A stretch of 64,000 bases of DNA from contig JAVJNT010000002.1 of NCBI GenBank assembly GCA_040217175.1, positions 920,001 through 984,000 on the forward strand. The letters are read 5' to 3'. How positions within the stretch are numbered: the stretch's first letter is position 1; each line of letters opens with the position of its first letter. The position numbers and the translations under genes were made by a program. Positions 42,848 to 51,477 of the stretch are shown piece by piece. The stretch is from Phycisphaerales bacterium (GTDB lineage: Bacteria; Planctomycetota; Phycisphaerae; Phycisphaerales; UBA1924). The notes under the pieces are model-generated. The model was not told the DNA's origin. It saw only the letters and a program-made list of their open reading frames with translations, and did no database searches.

Positions 42848-44593
42848 CTACGAAGCCGGGGCGGTCACGCGCTGCTCGTCGAGCACGCGGTGCACGTCTT
42901 GGATGCAGATCGAGCCCTCGCCGACCGCGCTCGCAACCCGCTTCACGCTGCCCGCCCGTACGTCGCCGGCGGCGAACACGCCTGGCAGGCTTGTTTCCAG
43001 CGGGTGCGGCGTCCGCTCCAGCGGCCACGCTCCGCTGCCCTGCGTCGACTGCCCGACCGCGCCGCCCGTACACACGAACCCGTTTTCGTCGAGCTCGACC
43101 GTGCCGCGCAGCCAATCGGTGTTCGCCACCGCGCCGATCATGAGGAACACGTGGCGGATGGGCCGGCTGGTGGACTTCGTGCCGCATCGCCATTCGACGG
43201 ATTCGAGCCAGCCGTCGCCGGTGAGCGACGTCAGCGACGCCTCGGTCAGAAGGTCGATCCGGTCCGACGACTTGATGCGCTGCAGCAGGTAGTCGCTCAT
43301 GCTCTTCGCCGGACTCTTGCCGCGGATGAGCATGTGCACGCACTTGGCGTGGCCGGCTAAGAAGATCGCGGCCTGCCCTGCGGAGTTGCCGCCGCCGACG
43401 ACCACGACCTCTTCGCCACCGCACAGGTCGGCTTCGACCGCCGTCGCGGCGAAGTGGATGCCGTTGTTCTCGAAACGCTCCGTGTCGTCGATGGACAGCC
43501 GGCGCCAGCGTGCGCCGCTGGCGATGACGACGCTCCTCGTGCGCACCGGCTCGCCCTGGTCGAGTTCGAGCTCGTACCCGCCGCCGTCGCGCGTGCATGC
43601 ATTCAGCTTGGTGACCCGCCTGGGCAGCGTGAGGCGAGCGCCGAATTTCTGGGCCTGTACCTGCGCGCGGTCGGCCAGCTCCTGGCCGCTCAGCCCGACG
43701 GGAAAGCCGAGGTAGTTCTCGATCCGGCTGCTGCTGCCGGCCTGGCCGCCTGGCGCTTCGGACTCGATCACCAGCGTGGAGAGGCCCTCGCTGGCCGCAT
43801 ACGTCGCCGCCGCAAGACCCGCCGGCCCGGCACCGATGACCGTCACGTCGTACACGTGCGATTCGGCGGGGGGCTCGGTCAGGCCCAGGCACTCGGCGAG
43901 CTCGGCCCGGCTGGGCCGACGGAGCAGTGATCCATCGGGGCAGATGGCCACCGGCAAGTCATCGCGCTCGATCGGCCGAGACGCGCTCGAGTCCACGACG
44001 CCCTTCGCATCGTCATCGTCGAACCGCAGCACGCGGACGGGATGCGCGTTGCGGCGAAGGAAGCGTTCGAGCTCGAGCATGCCCGCGGTGGTCCGTTCGC
44101 CGATCAGCGTCACGGCGCCCTGGGCGTGGTCGACTAGCCCCATCCGCCGGAGGATGAAGGCGCGGAGCACGATGTTGCCGATGTCCGGCTCGGCCGTCAT
44201 GAGCCGGGCAAACCGATCGCGCGGCACGCGGATGATGGTCGGCTGCTCGCACTGCGCGTCGTCGACCATCACGCGGCCGCTGACCAGGATCTTGCGATCG
44301 CTGAACAGGTCGAGCTCGCCCGTGAAGCCGCCCTCCTTGTGGACGTGCACGACCTCGGGCTCGGCCGCGTCGGGCGGGCCGTGGAAGATCTCGACACGAC
44401 CCTTGAGGATGACGAAGAAGTCGACCGACCGCTGCCCCTGCTCGAAGAGGAGCTTGCCGCAAGGCAGCCGCTCGACGGTCCCGAATCGCTCGATGCGTTC
44501 CAGGTGCTCGTCGCTCAGGCGTGGGAACGCGTGCCGATCGTCCCGCGTCGCTGGCTCGGAAGGCGGCGTTGGTACCGGAGCATTGGCGGCCAT
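42848..44593 (-). CDS. cNMP-binding, thioredoxin-fold and thioredoxin-reductase-like fusion protein
   Basis: This 581-residue protein has three parts. Residues about 30-150 are a cyclic-nucleotide-binding domain (LLFEQGQRSVDFFVILKGRV and FTGELDLFSDRK). About 160-240 is a thioredoxin-fold segment (TLIGERTTAGMLELERFL, LPVAICPDGSLLRRPS). About 245-575 is a thioredoxin-reductase-like flavoprotein with VTVIGAGPAGLAAATYAA, VVVVGGGNSAGQAA and FAAGDVRAGSVKRVASAVGEG. The redox CxxC of thioredoxin reductase is missing; the region reads FAATAVEADLC. This combination is known in other bacteria, where the substrate is not established. It starts 5 nt after a TACCAT hexamer, without a Shine-Dalgarno sequence. 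Confidence 0.9.
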   Translation of the reverse strand: MAANAPVPTPPSEPATRDDRHAFPRLSDEHLERIERFGTVERLPCGKLLFEQGQRSVDFFVILKGRVEIFHGPPDAAEPEVVHVHKEGGFTGELDLFSDRKILVSGRVMVDDAQCEQPTIIRVPRDRFARLMTAEPDIGNIVLRAFILRRMGLVDHAQGAVTLIGERTTAGMLELERFLRRNAHPVRVLRFDDDDAKGVVDSSASRPIERDDLPVAICPDGSLLRRPSRAELAECLGLTEPPAESHVYDVTVIGAGPAGLAAATYAASEGLSTLVIESEAPGGQAGSSSRIENYLGFPVGLSGQELADRAQVQAQKFGARLTLPRRVTKLNACTRDGGGYELELDQGEPVRTRSVVIASGARWRRLSIDDTERFENNGIHFAATAVEADLCGGEEVVVVGGGNSAGQAAIFLAGHAKCVHMLIRGKSPAKSMSDYLLQRIKSSDRIDLLTEASLTSLTGDGWLESVEWRCGTKSTSRPIRHVFLMIGAVANTDWLRGTVELDENGFVCTGGAVGQSTQGSGAWPLERTPHPLETSLPGVFAAGDVRAGSVKRVASAVGEGSICIQDVHRVLDEQRVTAPAS

Positions 44594-44598
44594 CGGCG

Positions 44599-44604
44599 AT
44601 GGTA
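44599..44604 (-). promoter_or_regulatory. -10-like hexamer TACCAT, cNMP/TrxR-like gene
   Basis: TACCAT on the minus strand ends 5 nt before the ATG at 44593. Confidence 0.5.
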
Positions 44605-44654
44605 CCTGCGTCGCGGTGGCCGGCTTCGACCGACATGGCGTGCACCGCGCCTGC

Positions 44655-44660
44655 TATACT
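44655..44660 (+). promoter_or_regulatory. -10 box TATACT upstream of tRNA-Gly (TCC)
   Basis: TATACT lies 69 nt before the tRNA 5' end. A matching -35 is not obvious, so the promoter is only partly supported. Confidence 0.4.
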
Positions 44661-44729
44661 CGTCTCGCGGATTCCATAGGGAATTCGTGCGTCCCGGAAC
44701 GCCCGCAGCGGCGTGCCGAGGCCGCTCCC

Positions 44730-44801
44730 GCGGGCGTAGCTCAATGGTAGAGCGTCAGCCTTCCAAGCTGAACGTTGCGCGTTCGAGTCGCGTCGCCCGC
44801 T
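44730..44801 (+). tRNA. tRNA-Gly (TCC)
   Basis: A 72-nt cloverleaf: acceptor GCGGGCG/CGCCCGC, D arm GCTCAATGGTAGAGC, anticodon stem TCAGC/GCTGA with loop CTTCCAA (anticodon TCC), T loop TTCGAGT, discriminator T. No CCA is encoded. sbtA starts 76 nt downstream and no terminator lies between. Confidence 0.96.
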
Positions 44802-44877
44802 TTGTTTCGACCCCGCCGGGGAACCGTTCGTTGGCCCCTGCCCGGCCCGCCACGCGGCGCCGGCACCTGGAGCAGCC

Positions 44878-45858
44878 GTGGACCCGTCGGCGCTCACGCA
44901 AAACCTGCTGTCCCCGCCCATCCTGTTCTTCGCCCTGGGCATGCTCGCCACGCTCGTGCGATCGGACCTGAGCGTGCCGCCGGCGATCGCCAAGGGGCTG
45001 TCGATCTACCTGCTGGTCTCCATCGGTTTCCACGGCGGGTACGAGTTGCACCGCAGCGGGCTCGACGTGGGCGTGCTCGGCACGCTCGGGGTCGCCGCGC
45101 TCTCCAGCGCGCTGCTGCCCGTGCTTGCCTTCTTCGTCCTCCGCATGCGGATGAAGGGCGAGGACGCCGCGGGCATCGCGGCCTGCTATGGCTCGGTGAG
45201 CGCCGTGACCTTCATCACCGCCATCAGCTTCCTCGAGCGCGGGCAGACCGAGTACAGCGGCCACCTCATCGCCGCCATGGCGCTCATGGAGTCGCCGGCG
45301 ATCGTCACCGGCATCGTGCTCGCCACGCTCATGCGAACGAAGACCGAGGGCGACGACAACCAGAGGCCCGAGTGGCGCGCCATGGCCCACGAGGCGCTCG
45401 CCAACAGCGCCATCGTGCTGCTGCTGGGTAGCCTCGTCATCGGCTACCTCTGCGGCGACTCGGGCTGGACGACCATGAAGCCGCTCGTTAAGGACCCGTT
45501 CCAGGCCGTGCTGTGCCTGTTCCTGCTCGACATGGGCTTGGTTGCTGCGCGGCGGCTGGGCGACCTGCGACGCTCGGGCGTGTTCCTCGTCGCGTTCGCG
45601 CTCATTGCCCCGCCCGTGCAGGCGTCGCTGGGCATCATCGCCGCCCGGCTGCTCGGGCTCGCGGAGGGCGACGCGCTGCTGCTGGCCGTTCTCTTCGGCA
45701 GCGCCAGCTACATCGCGGCCCCGGCGGCGTTGCGGCTTGCGTTGCCCAACGCCAACCCGAGCCTGTACGTGCCCATGAGCCTGGGCCTGACGTTTCCATT
45801 CAACATCATCGTGGGCATCCCGCTGTATGCCTCGATCATCGACTGGTGGTGGGCGTGA
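44878..45858 (+). CDS. sbtA: Sodium-dependent bicarbonate transporter, SbtA family
   Basis: This 326-residue protein has about ten membrane helices in two inverted halves, with SbtA-like sequences: LLSPPILFFALGMLATLVRSD at the N-terminus, AGIAACYGSVSAVTFITA (the substrate-site helix with the conserved Ser), MESPAIVTGIVLATL, and in the second half GSASYIAAPAALRLALPNAN. SbtA co-transports sodium and bicarbonate across the cytoplasmic membrane. The start is GTG with GGAG 5 nt upstream. It is followed at once by an SbtB-like gene whose start overlaps its stop (ATGA). A tRNA-Gly lies 76 bases upstream. Confidence 0.93.
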   Translation: MDPSALTQNLLSPPILFFALGMLATLVRSDLSVPPAIAKGLSIYLLVSIGFHGGYELHRSGLDVGVLGTLGVAALSSALLPVLAFFVLRMRMKGEDAAGIAACYGSVSAVTFITAISFLERGQTEYSGHLIAAMALMESPAIVTGIVLATLMRTKTEGDDNQRPEWRAMAHEALANSAIVLLLGSLVIGYLCGDSGWTTMKPLVKDPFQAVLCLFLLDMGLVAARRLGDLRRSGVFLVAFALIAPPVQASLGIIAARLLGLAEGDALLLAVLFGSASYIAAPAALRLALPNANPSLYVPMSLGLTFPFNIIVGIPLYASIIDWWWA

Positions 45859-46187
45859 TGGCCGGCGAGCCGAGCAAGCAACACGACGACGGCATGCAAC
45901 CCATGAAGCGGCTGGACATCGTCGTCGACACGCTTCACCTGAGCCGGCTGCTCACCAAGCTCCGCCAGGCCGGCGCGACGGGCTACACCGTCATGCCCAA
46001 CGCCTCGGGCTTCGGCGATCGTGGCGACCAGCGGGCGGACGACGTCAGCGGCGTCTCGACGAACGCGTGCGTCATGCTGGCGGTGCCACTCGAGAGCGCG
46101 CCGCAGGTAATCGAGGCGGCTCGCGTCGCGCTGCGCAAGTATGGCGGCGTGTGCATGGTCTCCGACTGCCAATGGCTCGAGCACTAG
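45858..46187 (+). CDS. sbtB: PII-like regulator of SbtA (SbtB-like)
   Basis: This 109-residue protein has a PII-like ferredoxin fold: KRLDIVVDTLHLSRLLTKLR, then GATGYTVMPNASGFGDRG leading into a T-loop region, and VMLAVPLESAPQVIEAARVAL. In cyanobacteria SbtB binds SbtA and adenine nucleotides, including cAMP, to control bicarbonate uptake. The C-terminal Cys-rich redox loop of many cyanobacterial SbtB proteins is absent; the end is DCQWLEH. The ATG overlaps the sbtA stop, so translation is coupled and the partnership is well supported. Confidence 0.9.
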   Translation: MAGEPSKQHDDGMQPMKRLDIVVDTLHLSRLLTKLRQAGATGYTVMPNASGFGDRGDQRADDVSGVSTNACVMLAVPLESAPQVIEAARVALRKYGGVCMVSDCQWLEH

Positions 46188-46194
46188 CGCTGGG

Positions 46195-47322
46195 CTAGCC
46201 GAACAAGCCCATCTGCCCGCTGGTGTCGGGCTTCACGAAGTGGGCGCTCGAGAGCGGACGGATGTCGCGGTTCAGCCCGTACCGCCGCGTGAAGACGTCG
46301 AACGTCTGGGCGATCTGCCGTGCGATCGGACCGTCGCCGCGGCCGCGGTTTTTGCCGGCGTCGTAGAGCTTGCCCCCGCGGCTCTGGCGGATGAGCGACT
46401 CGACCTTGCGGGCGCGGTCGGGGTGCACGTTGCGCTGCAGCCACTCGAGGAACAGGTCCTTGAGCTGGTACGGCAGCCGCAGCAGCACCCACGACACCCG
46501 CCGGGCGCCGGCGTCGGCCGCGGCTTCGAGCAAGCTCGGCACCTCGGTGTCGGTCAGGCCGGGGATGATCGGCGCGATGTTGACCGACACCGGCACGCCC
46601 GCGGCGGCCAGCTCGCGGATGGTGCGCAAGCGTCCGGCCGGGCTCGTCGCGCGGGGCTCGAGCGTGCGCGCCAGGTCGGCGTCGAGCGTCACGAGCGTCA
46701 CCGTGACACGCCCGGCGTTGTGGGCGGCCAGCCGCTGCCAGAGGTCGGCATCGCGCAGCACCATGGCGCTCTTGGTCATCGTGCTGACGGGCTGGTTGCA
46801 CTCTGCCAGCACCTCGAGGCACCGTCTCGCAATCCAAAGCTCGTGCTCGATGGGCTGGTACACGTCGGTGATGGCCGACATGACGATTGGCTGGCCCTTC
46901 CAGTTCTTCTTTGCCAGTTCCCTGGCCAGCAGCTCCGGAGCGTCGGGCTTGGCAATGAGCTTGGTCTCGAAGTCGAGCCCGCAGCTGAAGCCCAGGAACT
47001 CGTGGTACGGGCGCGCAAAGCAGTAGATGCAGCCGTGCTCGCAGCCGCGGTAGGGGTTGAGCGTCCACTCGAAGGGCACGTCGCTCGTCGGCACGACGCG
47101 GTTGATGACGGTCTTGGTCCGGTCCTCGTAGACACGCCGCTCGACCCTTACGGGCTTGCCGTCGCCCTCGGCCTCACGCTCGATCCACTGGCGATCGAGT
47201 TCCTCGCCCAGCACGTGCAGGCGGACGTCCTCGAAGCGGTTGCCCGGATTGAGCCCCGCCCCGCGGCGGTGGGCCGGGCCGCCGGGTAGCGCATCGCGGT
47301 AGGCGGGCTCTGGGTCCTGCAT
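46195..47322 (-). CDS. PA0069-type radical SAM protein
   Basis: This 375-residue protein has the radical SAM cluster motif in GCEHGCIYCFARPYHEFLG (CxxxCxxC, about residues 91-98), preceded by NPYRG. The SPL-like PA0069 family shares SAITDVYQPIEHELWIARRCL and the C-terminal KNRGRGDGPIARQI. It binds a 4Fe-4S cluster and SAM to generate a deoxyadenosyl radical; the reaction is unknown. The ATG at 47322 is preferred, 5 nt after TATTGT; a TTG three codons upstream is an alternative. It is convergent with sbtB, with 7 bases between stops. Confidence 0.9.
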   Translation of the reverse strand: MQDPEPAYRDALPGGPAHRRGAGLNPGNRFEDVRLHVLGEELDRQWIEREAEGDGKPVRVERRVYEDRTKTVINRVVPTSDVPFEWTLNPYRGCEHGCIYCFARPYHEFLGFSCGLDFETKLIAKPDAPELLARELAKKNWKGQPIVMSAITDVYQPIEHELWIARRCLEVLAECNQPVSTMTKSAMVLRDADLWQRLAAHNAGRVTVTLVTLDADLARTLEPRATSPAGRLRTIRELAAAGVPVSVNIAPIIPGLTDTEVPSLLEAAADAGARRVSWVLLRLPYQLKDLFLEWLQRNVHPDRARKVESLIRQSRGGKLYDAGKNRGRGDGPIARQIAQTFDVFTRRYGLNRDIRPLSSAHFVKPDTSGQMGLFG

Positions 47323-47327
47323 ACCAA

Positions 47328-47333
47328 ACAATA
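47328..47333 (-). promoter_or_regulatory. -10-like hexamer TATTGT, radical SAM gene
   Basis: TATTGT on the minus strand ends 5 nt before the ATG at 47322. Confidence 0.45.
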
Positions 47334-47352
47334 TGTGAACAAACAGCCCCGG

Positions 47353-47922
47353 TCAACGATCCGCGAGCTTGTGCCACAGCTCGACGAGCCGGTCGGCGGC
47401 CTGGTCCATCGTCAGGTGCTCGACCTCGACGAGTTCCTCGGCCAGGGCCCGGTAGATGCCATCGCGCTTGTCGTAGAGGCCGGCGATCTCGTCGGCCGGG
47501 TGATCGCCAGTGATCGAGGGCCGATCGCCCAGGTCCCGCCGCAGCCGATCGGCGAGTACCCCGGGCGGCGCGTGCAGGTAGACGGGGCCGAGCACGACGC
47601 CGGCGTCCATCGCCTCGGTCAGCACACGGCGGGCGTCGGCGAAAGCCGCGGTGCCGCCGCCGAGGGCCAGCACATCGTCCCCCTGCGTGGCAAGTGCCTT
47701 CGAGAGCGCCGCTGCTTCGACCAAGCGAAACGCATCTTCGCCCGCTTCGGCCCACGCCTCGCGCACGGTCGGGAAGGCGTGGCCGTCGATGTCCTCGATG
47801 GTCAACTCGTCGAGATCGCTAAATGCGATGCCCAGGCGACCGGCGGCCAGCTCGCCCGCCGACGTCTTGCCGCTCGCGCGCAGACCGATGACGACCAGGT
47901 GGCGGCCCGCGAACGCGGACAT
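47353..47922 (-). CDS. aroK: Shikimate kinase
   Basis: This 189-residue protein is a P-loop kinase with Walker A GLRASGKTSAG (residues about 13-23), DLDEL for shikimate and Mg2+ binding, ALGGGTAAF (the GGG shikimate loop), and DRPSITG-like RPSITGDHP forming the lid. It phosphorylates shikimate at the 3-hydroxyl with ATP in the cytoplasm. It follows efp on the same strand with a 4-base gap, so the two probably share an mRNA. The preceding steps are encoded by aroDE at 62185. Confidence 0.92.
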   Translation of the reverse strand: MSAFAGRHLVVIGLRASGKTSAGELAAGRLGIAFSDLDELTIEDIDGHAFPTVREAWAEAGEDAFRLVEAAALSKALATQGDDVLALGGGTAAFADARRVLTEAMDAGVVLGPVYLHAPPGVLADRLRRDLGDRPSITGDHPADEIAGLYDKRDGIYRALAEELVEVEHLTMDQAADRLVELWHKLADR

Positions 47923-47926
47923 GTGC

Positions 47927-48487
47927 CTACTCCTTCGCGCGGGCGAGGTAGCGGCCGTCTTCGGTCGCCACCTTGATCTTCTCGCCGATCGTGATGAAGG
48001 GCGGCACGCGGGTCTTCAACCCGGTCTCGCACTCGGCTTCCTTGAGCTGGTTCGTCGCCGTCGCGCCCTTGATGCCGGGGGTCGTGTCGGTCACCTCGAG
48101 GTCGACGCTCGCGGGCAGCTCCAGGCTCAGCGGGTTCTCTTCGTAGACCAGCACGGTGCAGGTGGTGTTGGGCGCCAGGTACATGAGCGCGTCACCCAAG
48201 ACCTCGGGGGCGATGATGACCTGGTCGAAGGTCTCGCTATCCATGAACGTCGCGCCGGTCTGGTCGCTGAACAGGTACTCCATGTCGCGGCGGTCGATCG
48301 GTGCGCTCTCGACGGCGTCGCCGCCGGTATAGCGCTTGTCGATGTGCAGGCCGGTGGCCACGTCCTTGAGCTTCACCTGGTAGTAGGCCGGGCCCTTGCC
48401 GGGCTTGGTGTGCTCGACCTTGACGGCGATGTAGACCTTGCCGTCGATCTGGAGGGCGTTGCCTTGGCGGATCTCGTTGGCCTTCAT
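47927..48487 (-). CDS. efp: Translation elongation factor P
   Basis: This 186-residue protein has the three-domain EF-P form. Domain I contains VEHTKPGKGPAYYQVKLKD, with Lys31 at the tip in the position usually modified. Domain II contains EYLFSDQTGATFMDSETFDQ. The C-terminal OB domain contains KTRVPPFITIGEKIKV. EF-P binds the ribosome between the P and E sites and relieves stalling at polyproline. No EpmA/EarP-type modification gene is visible. It sits upstream of aroK. An AAGGA about 13 nt before the start could serve as the ribosome site. Confidence 0.96.
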   Translation of the reverse strand: MKANEIRQGNALQIDGKVYIAVKVEHTKPGKGPAYYQVKLKDVATGLHIDKRYTGGDAVESAPIDRRDMEYLFSDQTGATFMDSETFDQVIIAPEVLGDALMYLAPNTTCTVLVYEENPLSLELPASVDLEVTDTTPGIKGATATNQLKEAECETGLKTRVPPFITIGEKIKVATEDGRYLARAKE

Positions 48488-48687
48488 TGTCTGGGTTCCA
48501 TCCTTCGCTGACGCATCGATGCGGCGGCTGTCGGCCCCGGGGCTACTCCCTGGGCCGGATCGGTTTCGGCTCGTGCCATCCTCACCGCGGGGCCGATGGT
48601 AGGCTGGGCCCCGCGCGGCCCGACTACGGCGAAACCGAACACCGGCCCGCGCGAACCCCGCGCCCATCCGAGGCCTATTGCCCCACG

Positions 48688-50316
48688 ATGCCCGAGCCCC
48701 CGACGCACCCGCAGCCGCAGACGCCCCGCCCCGGTGCGGGTCCGAGAAGGCAGGCCCAGGCCATGGGCCGGCGCGTGGGCGGCGGGCTGAGCTGGCTCAT
48801 GGTCGCCACGGCCGTCGTCAAGGTCGCCAGCCTGGCCAACATCGCGATCCTGGGCGCCCTCCTGGGCAAGGACGACTTCGGCATCTTCGGCACCGCCATC
48901 GGCGTGGCGGCGCTCGTCAACGTGCTCCGGGACGGGGGCGTCCGCCGCATCCTCATCCAGAAGGGCATGCACCGATTCGACGGGCTCGTCGGCCCGGTCT
49001 ACGCCTGGACGCTCATGCTCAACGTGCTCGCGGCGATCATCCTGTGCGCCCTCGGGCCGGTGCTCGCCCGCGTGCACGACAACGACGAGTACGTCATGGT
49101 CATGGTCACGCTGGGCATCGCCGCGGGCATCTACGGCCCGTGCATGATCTACCGCGCGAAGCTGGCGATGCAGTACCGCTACAAGGCCGTCGCCGTCATG
49201 AACGCCAGCAGCTCGATCGTGCGCTACGTCGCGATGATCGCGCTGGCGTTGGGTGACGCCGGGCCGCTGACGTTTACGTGGTCGCTGGTCATCTCGGCGG
49301 CCTACGAGTGGCTGTACGGCCTCTACACCACGCGAGACCCGCTCGTTCGCCTGAAGCCCAGGACCAGGCTGTGGCCCGCCATCTGGGCGCGCACGAAGTG
49401 GCTGCTGCTCGGCGCCGTCGCGCTCGCGCTGCTGCGGCAGGGCGACTACCTCGTGCTTGGCTTCCTGCTCACCGAATCCGTGATGGGCGTCTACGTCTTC
49501 GCCTACATGATCGGCGATCAGGTCATGTCGCTGCTGGCCAGCAACCTGCAGCAGGTGCTCATGCCCACCATGAGCGCGTTCCAGCACGACGTGAAGCGGC
49601 ACGTTGCCTCGGTGCTGCGCGTGAGTGGCGCGCTCACGCTCGTGGCCTCGGGCATCGCCGGGGGCATCGCCGTCACGATCGATCCGCTCCAGCAGATCAT
49701 CTGGCAGGACAAGTGGGACGGCGCCGTGCCGGCCGTCCAGGCCCTGGCGCTCTGCTTCTCGCTCCGGCTGCTGGTGACCGTGCAGGAGTCGGCGCTCTCG
49801 AGCACCGGGCGATTCCGCACGCAGTTCTTCGCGCTCTTCGCGCAGGGCATCGGCATGGCCGGCGTCGCGCTCGTCGGCGGCCTGCTCTTCCCGACAGAGC
49901 CGGGCCTCATCGCCGCGGGCGTCGGGCTGTACTTCGTGCTGGGTGTCACCGGCGTCGCGGCGTGGAGCCTGCGGTCCGTGGGCGTGCCGGCCATGTCGTT
50001 CATCGCCACCGTGCTGCGTCCGTGGGGCCTGCTGACGCTGCTGGCGATCGTGATCATCGTCGTCGATCACCTCGTCTTCAACGACGCGGCCCGCACTGCC
50101 TCGGGCGACGGCGAGGAAGCCGGGCGCGGGCTCGTCGAGTCGCTCCAGCGCCTCGTGCTGTCGGGAACGGCGTACGCACTGGCGGCGGCCGTGCTCACAC
50201 GCGTGCTCCTGCCCGACACGCTGCGGAGCATCCTGGCCATTGCGCCGGCCCGCGTATCGAAGCCGGCCGGCGCCCTGCTGAGGCTCAAGCCCACGACTGC
50301 GGGAAGCCGGGACTAG
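48688..50316 (+). CDS. Oligosaccharide flippase-like membrane protein (MOP/Wzx-type)
   Basis: This 542-residue protein has about 12-14 membrane helices, starting after a Pro-rich cytoplasmic N-terminus. The first half has FGIFGTAIGVAALVNVLRDGG and ILIQKGMHRFDGLVG, characteristic of polysaccharide biosynthesis/lipopolysaccharide exporter (Wzx, PST) proteins, and VFAYMIGDQVMSLLASNLQ is in the middle. It should flip lipid-linked sugars across the cytoplasmic membrane. A sulfotransferase gene follows 6 bases later. The start at 48688 is not strongly supported; a TATTGC sits 6 nt upstream. Confidence 0.85.
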   Translation: MPEPPTHPQPQTPRPGAGPRRQAQAMGRRVGGGLSWLMVATAVVKVASLANIAILGALLGKDDFGIFGTAIGVAALVNVLRDGGVRRILIQKGMHRFDGLVGPVYAWTLMLNVLAAIILCALGPVLARVHDNDEYVMVMVTLGIAAGIYGPCMIYRAKLAMQYRYKAVAVMNASSSIVRYVAMIALALGDAGPLTFTWSLVISAAYEWLYGLYTTRDPLVRLKPRTRLWPAIWARTKWLLLGAVALALLRQGDYLVLGFLLTESVMGVYVFAYMIGDQVMSLLASNLQQVLMPTMSAFQHDVKRHVASVLRVSGALTLVASGIAGGIAVTIDPLQQIIWQDKWDGAVPAVQALALCFSLRLLVTVQESALSSTGRFRTQFFALFAQGIGMAGVALVGGLLFPTEPGLIAAGVGLYFVLGVTGVAAWSLRSVGVPAMSFIATVLRPWGLLTLLAIVIIVVDHLVFNDAARTASGDGEEAGRGLVESLQRLVLSGTAYALAAAVLTRVLLPDTLRSILAIAPARVSKPAGALLRLKPTTAGSRD

Positions 50317-50322
50317 CGGGCC

Positions 50323-51321
50323 ATGGGCAACGAAACCAGGTACTTCTTCATCACCGGCACCAGCCGCTCGGGCACGACCTTGCTGCAGGCGATGCTCTCG
50401 CGTGGCGAGGGCGTGTTCATCCCGCCCGAGACCCACTTCATGCCGCTCGTGTGGAAGAACCGGCGCAAGCTGGGAGACATCGAGACCGACGCCGGATGGA
50501 AGGCGGCCCTGCAAGCCATCCGACAGAGAAGTGCCATCGCCGGCATCGAGTTGGACGATTCCCGATTCGAGGAGCTCGCGGCCAACGAGCCCCGAGGATA
50601 TGGCTCGCTCTTGCGTGCATGGCTGCGTGCCGCCGCCGAAGCCCATGAACACGACGCGAGCGGCGCCCCTGCGGTCATCGGCGAGAAGAGCCCGCCGCAC
50701 ACGATGTACGTGCCCCAGTTGCTCTCGATGTTTCCGGATGCCGTTTTCGTGCACATCGTGCGAGACCCACGCGACGTCGCTGTGAGCCAACTCCAAGCCT
50801 GGGGCACCCCGATCACGTCGTCGGCCGTCCGCTGGCACATCGATCAGCGAGCCGGGCTTGCCGCTGAGCGGATGCTCGCTGCCGACCGCTTCCTGGTAGT
50901 GCGGTACGAAGACCTCGTTGCCAGGCCCGAAGTCGAGATCCGCAAGGCCTGCGACGTACTGGGCATCATCTACCGTGACGAGATGCTCCATCCACACCAG
51001 CGATCGCAGCTGGGCTTTGCGGAGCGCGAGCGACATAAGCAGCGCACGCTGGAGGCGGTCACGGATTCGCGCGTGGGCCGGTATCGCGGGGCCCTTTCGC
51101 CCGGCTCCATCGCCGCCATCGAGTTCGTCTGCCGCAGGCACATGCGCCGGCTCGGCTACGAACCGGCCGGATCGTCGTGGTGGAAGGGAGCGGTCGCCCT
51201 CGCCCTGCGTTGCCCGGCCATGGCCTGGCGGAAGCTCCGCCTGCGGTCGCCCGCCCATCGCATCGCCCGGCGTGTCGGTCGCGATCCCCAGAATCCCGGT
51301 ATTCGTGGCCCGGCGAAATAA
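50323..51321 (+). CDS. Sulfotransferase family protein
   Basis: This 332-residue protein has the PAPS-binding loop near the N-terminus (FITGTSRSGTTLLQAML) and the 3'-phosphate-binding segment VFVHIVRDPRDVAVS with the conserved Arg and Ser. FLVVRYEDLVARPEVEI follows, as in GAG-type sulfotransferases. It should move a sulfuryl group from PAPS to a hydroxyl, most likely on a polysaccharide or lipid-linked sugar given the adjacent flippase. The C-terminal 40 residues are basic and unusual for the family. Substrate unknown. Confidence 0.88.
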   Translation: MGNETRYFFITGTSRSGTTLLQAMLSRGEGVFIPPETHFMPLVWKNRRKLGDIETDAGWKAALQAIRQRSAIAGIELDDSRFEELAANEPRGYGSLLRAWLRAAAEAHEHDASGAPAVIGEKSPPHTMYVPQLLSMFPDAVFVHIVRDPRDVAVSQLQAWGTPITSSAVRWHIDQRAGLAAERMLAADRFLVVRYEDLVARPEVEIRKACDVLGIIYRDEMLHPHQRSQLGFAERERHKQRTLEAVTDSRVGRYRGALSPGSIAAIEFVCRRHMRRLGYEPAGSSWWKGAVALALRCPAMAWRKLRLRSPAHRIARRVGRDPQNPGIRGPAK

Positions 51322-51477
51322 ACGCGGCATCGACGTTCTTGTTTTATTCGGTTGCCGTTGCCCGGTCTCGAAGGGGCCGGGCTACAGTTGCCGCTCGCTC
51401 GCCCGGGGCCGGGCATCAAGGCGAACACGCAGGGATTCGCCGGCATCGACGCCGGCACAGGAGGATCGCACCCACGC

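Noticed and set aside
48676..48681. TATTGC as leaderless -10 of the flippase gene
   Set aside because: It does not end in T, so it misses the strongest position of the motif; kept only as a remark.
48484..51330. 948-residue open frame antisense to the flippase and sulfotransferase
   Set aside because: Shadow frame; rich in Arg/His/Gln/Asp with no domain.
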